Source: Cyclobacteriaceae bacterium (lineage in GTDB: Bacteria; Bacteroidota; Bacteroidia; Cytophagales; Cyclobacteriaceae). Taken from it: a stretch of DNA of 64,000 nucleotides. Below the pieces are notes generated by a model, which saw only the letters and a list, made by a program, of their open reading frames with translations, made no database searches and was not told the origin of the DNA. How positions within the stretch are numbered: position 1 is the first letter of the stretch; every line of letters begins with the position of its first letter. This document shows, piece by piece, positions 35,298 through 43,473 of this stretch. The stretch is taken from NCBI GenBank assembly GCA_026129485.1, contig JAHCHY010000001.1:308852-372851 (forward strand), in the 5' to 3' direction. The translations under genes were made by a program, and so were the position numbers.

Positions 35298-36524
35298 TTA
35301 TGCAGAGAGCCGCTCCACCTCAGCGGTTTGAGGAGCAGCCGCCAGGTTAAGCTGAGGCGCCAGGATAACACTTACCCCGTCCTGCTCAGCCCATTCTTTC
35401 AGCTTTTCGAGGTGTACGCTGCCTTGCAGATTTTGAAAGCCATTGCCCTGGTAGCCACCCTTGAAGGTTTCAAAATCGCGGGTAGTAATGTGCGACCCTT
35501 CCGGGAAGCTGACTACAGCATCTACCAGAATTTCGTTCGAGAAGGGAAAGGCATCGCCCTGGGCTATCTTTTTGTATTCGTAACGATAATCGAATGTAAG
35601 AGCAGAGATGTCTGACAGTACTGCCGAACCGGTAGGGTAGCTGCCGGCACCTTTACCAATAAATACCTGCTTTTCCGCGAAAGCGCCTTCCACCAAAACG
35701 GCATTGTATTCGTTGCGTACCGAGGCCAGCATGTGATCGGTGGGAACATATTGCGGAGCGACAAATCCAAAAATGTTGTCCTTGATTTTATAGGCACGCG
35801 CTACCAGCTTAATGGTAAGGTTGTTTTCGCGTGCATATTTCAGATCGGTAGCCGATATTTTATGAATACCGATGTTGATGATGTTTTCGGGTCGCACAAA
35901 CACACCAAACGTATGGGTAATAGCAATGGCCAGCTTGAATTTCGGATCAAACCCTTTTACATCTAATGAAGGATCGGTTTCGGCAAAGCCAAGCTCCTGT
36001 GCCTGCTTCAGCGCTTCTGCATAGTTTTTCCTTTCATCAAAAACTTTGGTGAGGATGTAATTGGTAGAGCCGTTGAAGATACCTTCAATGCTGGTGATCA
36101 AATCATTGTCGTAATACTCTTCGAGGTTGCGTAAGATCGGTATACTACCACATACCGCGCCTTCATACAGAATAGAACGATCGTAGGTTTGCTGGAGCTG
36201 GTAAATCTCTTCGAGGTGTTCGGCTAACATTTTTTTATTGGCCGTAACCACGTGCTTACCATTTTCAATGGCTTTTTTAACAATCTTAAATGCTGCTTCG
36301 GCATCGTCAATCAGCTCCACCACCACATCTATTTCCGGGTCGTTCAGAATATCACCGGCTTCGTAGGTAAAGTAAGCGGCATCAATGATGCGCGGCTTGC
36401 TCCTGTTCTTTACACAAAACTTTTTTACTTCCGCTTTTACGCCATGCGTTTCGTTCAGCACGTGGTAAAGCCCCTGTCCTACACAACCAAACCCGAATAC
36501 ACCCAACTTCAAATTTTTCTTCAT
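35298..36524 (-). CDS. hom: Homoserine dehydrogenase
   Basis: The 408-residue NAD(P)-dependent enzyme converts aspartate semialdehyde to homoserine. GVFGFGCVGQGLYHVL is the dinucleotide-binding loop; VTANKKMLA and GIFNGSTNYIL carry the catalytic-domain residues. ETDPSLDVKGFDPKFKLAIA contains the conserved Asp/Lys pair. There is no aspartate kinase domain and a short C-terminus without an ACT domain. It is the third gene of a metY-metX-hom unit with an 11-bp metY-metX gap and a 39-bp gap before hom. Confidence 0.96.
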   Translation of the reverse strand: MKKNLKLGVFGFGCVGQGLYHVLNETHGVKAEVKKFCVKNRSKPRIIDAAYFTYEAGDILNDPEIDVVVELIDDAEAAFKIVKKAIENGKHVVTANKKMLAEHLEEIYQLQQTYDRSILYEGAVCGSIPILRNLEEYYDNDLITSIEGIFNGSTNYILTKVFDERKNYAEALKQAQELGFAETDPSLDVKGFDPKFKLAIAITHTFGVFVRPENIINIGIHKISATDLKYARENNLTIKLVARAYKIKDNIFGFVAPQYVPTDHMLASVRNEYNAVLVEGAFAEKQVFIGKGAGSYPTGSAVLSDISALTFDYRYEYKKIAQGDAFPFSNEILVDAVVSFPEGSHITTRDFETFKGGYQGNGFQNLQGSVHLEKLKEWAEQDGVSVILAPQLNLAAAPQTAEVERLSA

Positions 36525-36563
36525 CTGTCTTATATGTTTGTCTTCTGTAATTTTTACGAACCA

Positions 36564-37610
36564 CTATACCAGCGATTCTTTTCTTACTTCTGCCTTTAAA
36601 AAATTCCGCACACTCTTTTTAAACTGGTCGAACTCCACCAGGAAACCATCATGGCCGTGCAATGACGTAAGCACCGCCAGGCTGGCGCCAGGAATATGTT
36701 CGGCCAGGAACTCCTGTTCGCGCAATGGGAACAACAAATCCGTATCAATTCCGATTACCAGTGTTTTTGCTTTGATTTCTTTTAAAGCAGCCTCCACACC
36801 GGAACGATTACGCCCCACATGGTGGCTATCCATTGCTTTGGTAAGTACCCAATACGAAAACGCATTGAACCGGTTGGCCAGCTTCTGGCCCTGGTAGCGT
36901 TGATAGGAAGCCGCCCGGTAATCGTCTGTTTTGTTAGCTGTTTTTTCGGCCTGTGTTTGCTGAAACGTTTCGTATGTACGAAATGAAATCATACCAATAG
37001 CGCGTGCGGCTTTCATGCCTTCTGCACCAGCCCGCGCATCATCTTGCTTCCATGTAGCATCGGCAGCAATGGCCATGCGTTGCGCTTCGTTAAGCGCAAT
37101 GCCCCACGGTGAGTGCAGGGCATTGGTGGCAATAGGAATAATCCGTTCAAACACGTTGGGTTGCAGAATAGCCCACTCCAACACCTGCTGGCCGCCTAAC
37201 GATCCGCCCAGCAACGTGTGAATTTTATCAATACCCAGATGCTGGCGCAGCAAGTCAAAGCTTCTTACCACATCGCGATTGGTAATTTCCGGGAAGGTAT
37301 GATAGTATGGCTTGCCGGTTTTGGGATTAAGCGATAACGGCCCGGTAGAACCATAACATCCGCCCAGCGTGTTGGCACAGATAATAAAATAATCGCGCGG
37401 ATCGAAGGGAGTATCTTCAGAAAGGAATCCATTCCACCAATCGGTAAAATCAGCGCTGCCGGTAAGCGCATGGCAAATCCACACCACGTTGTTACGATCT
37501 TTGTTAAGATGCCCCAACGTAGTGTACTTAAGCTGGAAACCAGGGAGAATCCCCCCGGTCTCCAACTGGAACTCACTGGCAAAGTGATATATCTGATCGG
37601 TTTTCAGCAC
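36564..37610 (-). CDS. metX: Homoserine O-acetyltransferase
   Basis: The 348-residue alpha/beta hydrolase acetylates homoserine from acetyl-CoA. The nucleophile elbow is LLGGSLGGQQVLEWA (Ser about residue 138). The other triad members are the Asp in IDTDLLFPLREQ and the His in LTSLHGHDGFLVE. NTLGGCYGSTGP is the conserved oxyanion/substrate loop. It sits between metY and hom and supplies O-acetylhomoserine to MetY, so the operon covers aspartate semialdehyde to homocysteine. Confidence 0.96.
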   Translation of the reverse strand: MLKTDQIYHFASEFQLETGGILPGFQLKYTTLGHLNKDRNNVVWICHALTGSADFTDWWNGFLSEDTPFDPRDYFIICANTLGGCYGSTGPLSLNPKTGKPYYHTFPEITNRDVVRSFDLLRQHLGIDKIHTLLGGSLGGQQVLEWAILQPNVFERIIPIATNALHSPWGIALNEAQRMAIAADATWKQDDARAGAEGMKAARAIGMISFRTYETFQQTQAEKTANKTDDYRAASYQRYQGQKLANRFNAFSYWVLTKAMDSHHVGRNRSGVEAALKEIKAKTLVIGIDTDLLFPLREQEFLAEHIPGASLAVLTSLHGHDGFLVEFDQFKKSVRNFLKAEVRKESLV

Positions 37611-37621
37611 GAAAATTTTTA

Positions 37622-38956
<1,335 letters not shown>

Positions 38957-39050
38957 CTAAATGTTTTTGAATTTCTTATTGAAAAATTTAATGGAGGTGA
39001 GGGTACATAACCGTAACCGTGCCTGTCACCTGGCACAATCATAAGTTAGT

Positions 39051-39088
39051 GGGTTGCCGGAGCGCTACGCTTACAAGGGCAACAACCC
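39051..39088 (-). promoter_or_regulatory. Hairpin just after the leader ORF (possible attenuator)
   Basis: Plus-strand GGGTTGCC at 39051-39058 is complementary to GGCAACAACCC at 39078-39088 with a small bulge, giving a GC-rich stem right after the leader stop codon. A second small hairpin (GTGCC-GGCAC) is at 39019-39036. No T-run follows, so any effect is more likely on translation or via a Rho-type mechanism than intrinsic termination. Confidence 0.4.
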
Positions 39089-39232
39089 CTAACAGCAACA
39101 CATACAACACTGCATGGCAGGGCTGCACATTTGCTGAATGCAATAAGAAAGTTGATTAACCTGTTGGTTGAGGAACTGCTTCAGGTCTGAAAAACCTGAT
39201 CGCACATGGCGGGTGGAAAGTTGTGTTTTCAT
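39089..39232 (-). CDS. Leader ORF of metYX-hom, Cys/Met-rich peptide
   Basis: A 47-codon ORF starts 10 bases downstream of the riboswitch and stops with TAG at 39089. The peptide begins MKTQLSTRHVRSGFSDLK and ends QMCSPAMQCCMCCC. Seven Cys and three Met codons fall in the last 17 residues, including CC-M-CCC at the very end. That is the pattern of an attenuating leader peptide sensing charged tRNA-Cys or tRNA-Met, or simply a short Cys-rich protein. A hairpin follows the stop. It is too short for most gene finders. Its function is inferred only from composition and position. Confidence 0.6.
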   Translation of the reverse strand: MKTQLSTRHVRSGFSDLKQFLNQQVNQLSYCIQQMCSPAMQCCMCCC

Positions 39233-39241
39233 TTTACTTTA

Positions 39242-39363
39242 CCGGTTTATAGTTCTCCTCGGCACCTTGCCGGGAGCAGGATTTAGCACCTTTTTCCCGG
39301 CTTTCCGGGGCGGTTGCTAGCGCTTCAATGAGCCTGTGCTCTCCACGCTTCTTTATAAATCGG
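39242..39363 (-). ncRNA. SAM-I (S-box) clan riboswitch
   Basis: On the minus strand the RNA has the conserved TGAAGCGCTAGCAACC block and the GGTGCTAAATCCTGCTCC block of SAM-I riboswitches. A 10-bp P1 stem with one mismatch joins CCGATTTATA (39363-39354) to TATAAACCGG (39251-39242), and a CGGCA-AGG-TGCCG hairpin precedes the 3' P1 arm. It controls the metY-metX-hom genes; high SAM would be expected to reduce expression. The leader ORF starts 10 bases past P1. Confidence 0.88.
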
Positions 39364-39395
39364 TTTCAGCTAATGCCTCACCGACTATGATGACA

Positions 39396-39427
39396 CAAAC
39401 GTATATCGCTTTGGTAGAGTTTCCAAA
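39396..39427 (-). promoter_or_regulatory. Sigma-A promoter of the met operon
   Basis: On the minus strand TTTG (39427-39424) and TACGTTTG (39403-39396) are 20 bp apart, matching the Bacteroidota consensus. Transcription would begin about 39389, 25 bases before the riboswitch P1 stem, leaving a leader of about 445 bases before metY. Confidence 0.75.
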
Positions 39428-39541
39428 CGCAGATTGAAAAAAATGTTAAAAAGGCTTTACTGACGGGTGTTAGTCAGTTAATGTGTGCTTTCAATTTCGA
39501 TGTTAACCAATCCTGATTCGTACTTCGTAAATTAAAAATCA

Positions 39542-40288
39542 TCAAGTAAGCATTCCTCCGTCCACCTGGATTACCTGCCCCGTGATGTAAGACGACATAT
39601 CGGAACCGAGAAACACGCAGGCATCGGCCACATCATTAGGATTGCCACCGCGTTTTAGCGGAATGGCATCACGCCAGCTTTGCACGGTTTTGGGATCAAG
39701 CACGGCTGTCATTTCGGTTTCAATAAAGCCGGGGGCCACTGCATTGGAACGGATGCCGCGTGAACCTAACTCCAGAGCAACCGATTTGGTAAAGCCGATA
39801 ATGCCGGCTTTGGATGCCGCGTAGTTGGCCTGGCCGGCATTACCTTTTAAGCCAACTACCGAAGTCATATTAATGATAGAGCCGCTCTTTTGCTTCATCA
39901 TGGTTTTGGTAGCGGCCTTAACCGTATTGAAGCATGATCTCAGGTTTACGTTAATGACTTTATCCCATTGTTCTACTGTCATGCGCAGCAGCAAGGTATC
40001 TTGTGTGATGCCCGCATTATTTACCAGAATATCCAGCGAGCCAAACTCGGCTACCACATCGTTGATCAGCTTTTCGGCTTGCGCAAAATCCGATGCATCG
40101 GAACGATAGCCTTTTGCTTTTACACCTTTGGCAGCCAGCTCGGCTTCCAAAGCCTGGCCTTGCTCCACGCTGGATAAGTATGTGAAAGCCACGTTGGCGC
40201 CTTGCTCGGCATACTTTAATACAATAGACCTTCCGATTCCCTTAGATGCCCCGGTTACGAGCGCTGTTTTTCCTTTAAGTAATGTCAT
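39542..40288 (-). CDS. fabG: 3-oxoacyl-[acyl-carrier-protein] reductase
   Basis: The 248-residue short-chain dehydrogenase reduces 3-oxoacyl-ACP with NADPH in fatty acid elongation. TGASKGIGRSIVL binds the cofactor, NNAG is present, and the catalytic Ser-Tyr-Lys are in INMTSVVGLKGNAGQANYAASKAG. RSNAVAPGFIETEM and the C-terminal VIQVDGGMLT are typical of FabG. It stands alone on the minus strand, divergent from lpd, with 139 bp between them. Confidence 0.94.
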   Translation of the reverse strand: MTLLKGKTALVTGASKGIGRSIVLKYAEQGANVAFTYLSSVEQGQALEAELAAKGVKAKGYRSDASDFAQAEKLINDVVAEFGSLDILVNNAGITQDTLLLRMTVEQWDKVINVNLRSCFNTVKAATKTMMKQKSGSIINMTSVVGLKGNAGQANYAASKAGIIGFTKSVALELGSRGIRSNAVAPGFIETEMTAVLDPKTVQSWRDAIPLKRGGNPNDVADACVFLGSDMSSYITGQVIQVDGGMLT

Positions 40289-40364
40289 GTTTAATTGTTT
40301 ACAAGAACTCTCAAAATTGTCAATTAATCGCAGAATTTAAAAACGAACACCTGCCAATCAGCCT

Positions 40365-40394
40365 TTTGAAAGACCGCCCGGCAATGTATCTTTG
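40365..40394 (+). promoter_or_regulatory. Sigma-A promoter of lpd
   Basis: TTTG at 40365-40368 and TATCTTTG at 40387-40394 are separated by 18 bp, matching the Bacteroidota consensus. Transcription would start about 40401, leaving a 27-base leader before the ATG at 40428. Confidence 0.72.
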
Positions 40395-40427
40395 ACCGCA
40401 TTTTAAGACTTTTAAAATCCTGCATGT

Positions 40428-41819
40428 ATGGCAAAATATGATGTTATCGTAATTGGTTCAGGTCCGGGTGGGTATGTGGCGGCAATCCGCGCTTCGCAAT
40501 TAGGCATGAAGGTAGGCGTGGTAGAGAAGGCCGAATTAGGTGGTATTTGTTTGAACTGGGGTTGTATTCCTACCAAGGCGTTATTAAAGAGCGCACAGGT
40601 TTTTGAATACCTGAGCCATGCAAAAGATTACGGTATTGAAGTAAAAGATGCCAAAGCTGATTTTGGCGCTATTGTAAAACGCAGTCGCGATGTAGCCAAC
40701 GGCATGAGCAAGGGCATCCAGTTCCTGTTCAAGAAAAACAAGATTGAGCAGATTGCCGGAACCGGTAAGCTGAAAAAAGGCGGTAAGGTAGAAGTAACAT
40801 CAGCCGATGGAAAAAAAGAAGACCATGAAGCCAAACATATCATACTCGCGACCGGTGCGCGCTCGCGTGAGCTGCCTGCATTAAAAATTGATGGTAAAAA
40901 AATTATCGGCTATCGCGAAGCAATGTCGCTGCCCACACAGCCCAAGAAAATGGTTGTGGTAGGTTCGGGTGCGATTGGTGTTGAGTTTGCCTATTTCTAC
41001 AGCACGATCGGCACCGAAGTAATCATTGTGGAGTTTATGCCGCGCATTGTGCCGGTTGAAGATGAAGAAGTTTCAAAGCAATTAGAGAAATCGTTCAAGA
41101 AAGCAGGCATTACCATTTATACCAGCGCAGAGGTAACAAAGGTAGATACAACAGGCAAAGGTTGTGTGGCTACAGTAAAAACCAAAGATGGTGAAATTAA
41201 ACTCGAAGCAGATATTGTGCTTTCCGCAGTAGGTGTTGCTACCAATATTGAAGGCATTGGCCTGGAAGAAGTGGGTGTGAAAACCGACAAAGGAAAAGTT
41301 ATTGTAGATGACTTCTATAAAACTAACGTGGCGGGTGTATATGCTATTGGCGATATTGTAAAAGGCCCTGCATTGGCCCACGTTGCTTCTGCCGAAGGCA
41401 TTACCTGTGTAGAAGCTATTGCCGGATTAAAACCGCATCCGATCAACTACAATAACATTCCCGGCTGTACATATTGCAGTCCGGAAATTGCATCTGTGGG
41501 TTATACCGAAGAGGCCGCCAAAAAAGCAGGCTATGAAATTAAGGTCGGCAAGTTTCCGTTCTCGGCATCGGGCAAGGCAAAAGCTGCCGGTGCACCGGAT
41601 GGCTTTGTAAAAGTTATCTTCGATGCCAAATATGGTGAGTGGTTAGGCGCGCACTTTATTGGCGCCAACGTTACCGAAATGATTGCCGAAGTGGTAGCTG
41701 CCCGCAACCTCGAAACCACAGGCCACGAGATAATCAAATCGATACATCCGCACCCTACCATGAGCGAGGCTATTATGGAAGCCGCGGCTGCCGCGTATGG
41801 CGAAGTGATCCATTTGTAA
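40428..41819 (+). CDS. lpd: Dihydrolipoyl dehydrogenase
   Basis: The 463-residue flavoprotein reoxidises dihydrolipoamide in 2-oxo acid dehydrogenase complexes. The FAD loop is VIGSGPGGYVAAI, the redox disulfide is Cys41-Cys46 in GGICLNWGCIPTK, the NAD loop is VVGSGAIGVEFA, and the C-terminal His-Glu pair is in HPHPTMSEAIMEA. It has a clear promoter and an apparent terminator, so it is probably transcribed alone, divergent from fabG. Confidence 0.97.
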   Translation: MAKYDVIVIGSGPGGYVAAIRASQLGMKVGVVEKAELGGICLNWGCIPTKALLKSAQVFEYLSHAKDYGIEVKDAKADFGAIVKRSRDVANGMSKGIQFLFKKNKIEQIAGTGKLKKGGKVEVTSADGKKEDHEAKHIILATGARSRELPALKIDGKKIIGYREAMSLPTQPKKMVVVGSGAIGVEFAYFYSTIGTEVIIVEFMPRIVPVEDEEVSKQLEKSFKKAGITIYTSAEVTKVDTTGKGCVATVKTKDGEIKLEADIVLSAVGVATNIEGIGLEEVGVKTDKGKVIVDDFYKTNVAGVYAIGDIVKGPALAHVASAEGITCVEAIAGLKPHPINYNNIPGCTYCSPEIASVGYTEEAAKKAGYEIKVGKFPFSASGKAKAAGAPDGFVKVIFDAKYGEWLGAHFIGANVTEMIAEVVAARNLETTGHEIIKSIHPHPTMSEAIMEAAAAAYGEVIHL

Positions 41820-41862
41820 TTCCCGATAACTCGAAACGATCGGGTATATGGTATATTGAATT

Positions 41863-41891
41863 AAAGGGGCTGGTGGTGAACCGGCCCTTTT
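41863..41891 (+). terminator. Intrinsic terminator of lpd
   Basis: AAAGGGGCTGG and CCGGCCCTTTT form an 11-bp stem with two G-T wobbles and a 7-base loop. The right arm ends in TTTT. It lies 44 bp past the lpd stop. Confidence 0.65.
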
Positions 41892-42093
41892 GCATTTGAC
41901 TGGTTCAATCCGGTTACCATTGAGGCCCGTGGCGGATCACCAGTTCCCATCGCTGCATACATACCGGTTGCGGGCAAAATTAAAGGCTGACGTTTACCTT
42001 TTTTATTGCCTGTTCACCGACCGGCAGCGCGGGGTTGCAAACTTCAAGTTTATTTTAGTATATTTAAGTTATTGTATTAAAAATCAGATCATT

Positions 42094-42210
42094 ATGAAAT
42101 CAAAAATTACCCCTGCCAAGGTATATTACAACAACCCCCGGGTTTTGGCTGCGCTGGTTGTGGTTTGCTTTGCAGTCTATTTTATAGCGAGATTTATCGT
42201 TGAATCATAG
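42094..42210 (+). CDS. Single-helix microprotein A
   Basis: The 38-codon ORF encodes a basic N-terminus (MKSKITPAKVYYNNPR) and one hydrophobic helix (VLAALVVVCFAVYFIARFIV). It is very similar in layout to the next ORF at 42243: K-x-Y-Y, an Arg shortly before the helix, then 16-20 hydrophobic residues. The ORF is short, so it could be spurious, but the paired resemblance supports it. An inner-membrane location is predicted; the role is unknown. Confidence 0.6.
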   Translation: MKSKITPAKVYYNNPRVLAALVVVCFAVYFIARFIVES

Positions 42211-42242
42211 TTTTGACTACCCAGCGAAAAAAGAAAAGCATT

Positions 42243-42350
42243 ATGCCCGTTAAGGGCTATTACGAACGCGCCCGCATGTTCGGTTATCTTGTGTTGCTTG
42301 TGGGAGTGGCCTTGCTGGCCTATTATATCTATCAATACTTTACTTCCTGA
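42243..42350 (+). CDS. Single-helix microprotein B, paralogue of A
   Basis: The 35-codon ORF encodes MPVKGYYERARMFGYLVLLV followed by the rest of a hydrophobic helix and YYIYQYFTS. The K-G-Y-Y-x-x-x-R-M start and helix match microprotein A (K-V-Y-Y-x-x-x-R-V). It starts 32 bp after A stops. Tandem duplication followed by divergence is the simplest explanation. Function unknown. Confidence 0.6.
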   Translation: MPVKGYYERARMFGYLVLLVGVALLAYYIYQYFTS

Positions 42351-42384
42351 AATAACTTACCGGTAGCAGCGTTTTAACACTGCT

Positions 42385-42753
42385 ATGCAAAAAATCTTAA
42401 TCTGGACTTTCCTAAGTCTGTTGGCTGTTATTGCGCCCCGGTTATCGCTGGCCCAAACCACGCTTGGCGATAAAGCTCCTGAAGATATTCAGGTACACTC
42501 CAAAAAGCTGAAGCCCACCCATCAGCAAACCAAAAGGCAAAAAATTCTGCTGAAGAGGGCAAAAGTGAAGCACACTGCGCAGTACGAGTTTTATGCGCGG
42601 GTTGAAAAGGCAGCAAAAGAAAAACAAAAGCTTCTGAAAAAGCTGGCGGCTCCGCAATACTCTAACCCGTTGTACTTCGGTCATAAAAAAATGCCAAAGA
42701 AAAACCCGCCTTATAAAATGCAATACTGTAAAGAGTGTGGCATCAGGCACTAA
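42385..42753 (+). CDS. Lys-rich secreted protein with C-terminal CxxC
   Basis: The 122-residue protein has a signal peptide (MQKILIWTFLSLLAVIAPRL, cleavage after LAQ). The mature part is strongly basic, with many Lys residues, a central helix (YEFYARVEKAAKEKQKLLKK) and a C-terminal YCKECGIRH. The CxxC could bind metal or form a disulfide. The charge would suit binding to acidic polymers, but no family is recognised. It starts 34 bp after microprotein B and may be cotranscribed with it. Confidence 0.65.
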   Translation: MQKILIWTFLSLLAVIAPRLSLAQTTLGDKAPEDIQVHSKKLKPTHQQTKRQKILLKRAKVKHTAQYEFYARVEKAAKEKQKLLKKLAAPQYSNPLYFGHKKMPKKNPPYKMQYCKECGIRH

Positions 42754-42813
42754 GGGGTATAAAATCTGATGAAGAAAAACTAATTTCGTTGCCTGATCTG
42801 CAACGAAAACATT

Positions 42814-43473
42814 TTGGATTTAGCCTCCTACATTGAGCAAACCAATTTAAGTCCGACCTTAACGATAAGCGCGGTTGATGAATTGGTAAACGATGCCCGC
42901 GAGTTTGGATTCCTGGGTATATGTGTTCCTCCCTTCTGGGTAAAGCGTGCCAAACGGGAAATCGGAAGCGCCCCGGTCAAACTTGTAACCGTTGCCGGTT
43001 TCCCGTTTGGCTATAGCATGACCGAAACCAAGCTGGATGAAATTAAAAGAGCCATTGACAATGGTGCGGATGAAATTGATGTAGTCTGGAACATCAGCTC
43101 TTTTAAAACCGGTTTGCCGTGGACAAAAATTGAAATAGCAAAATGCAGCAAGCTGGCTCACGATCATCAGAAGCTGCTGAAAGTTATAATTGAAACCGCG
43201 TACCTGTCGGATGAAGAAATAACCGAAGCCGGTAAGCTGTGTGCCGATGCCGGTGCGGATTTTGTAAAAACTTCCACCGGCTTTGCTCCGGCCGGGGCAA
43301 ATGCGGAGCACGTCCGGTTAATGCGGAGTGCCGTGCCGGCCACCGTGGGCATCAAAGCGAGTGGCGGAATAAAGACCTATCAGCAGGCTGTAGAACTGAT
43401 CGAAGCCGGGGCCGATCGCCTGGGAACATCATCAGGCAAAACATTGATCATCTCGAAACCTAACCTTACATGA
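42814..43473 (+). CDS. deoC: Deoxyribose-phosphate aldolase
   Basis: The 219-residue TIM-barrel enzyme cleaves 2-deoxyribose 5-phosphate to acetaldehyde and glyceraldehyde 3-phosphate. The Schiff-base lysine is Lys152 in DFVKTSTGFAPAGA, and the second lysine is in GIKASGGIKT. The start codon is TTG at 42814; no ATG is available in frame at the expected place. It overlaps the next gene by 4 bp (ATGA), so the two are translationally coupled. The aldolase product is a substrate of the GapN-like enzyme. Confidence 0.94.
   Translation: MDLASYIEQTNLSPTLTISAVDELVNDAREFGFLGICVPPFWVKRAKREIGSAPVKLVTVAGFPFGYSMTETKLDEIKRAIDNGADEIDVVWNISSFKTGLPWTKIEIAKCSKLAHDHQKLLKVIIETAYLSDEEITEAGKLCADAGADFVKTSTGFAPAGANAEHVRLMRSAVPATVGIKASGGIKTYQQAVELIEAGADRLGTSSGKTLIISKPNLT

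Noticed and set aside
41822-41844. CCCGAT/ATCGGG repeat after lpd
   Set aside because: Weak 6-bp stem with an 11-base loop; the stronger stem at 41863-41891 is the better terminator.
42364-42385. TAGCAG/CTGCTA inverted repeat before the Lys-rich gene
   Set aside because: The stem is only 6 bp and can arise by chance; it was not called a regulatory site.
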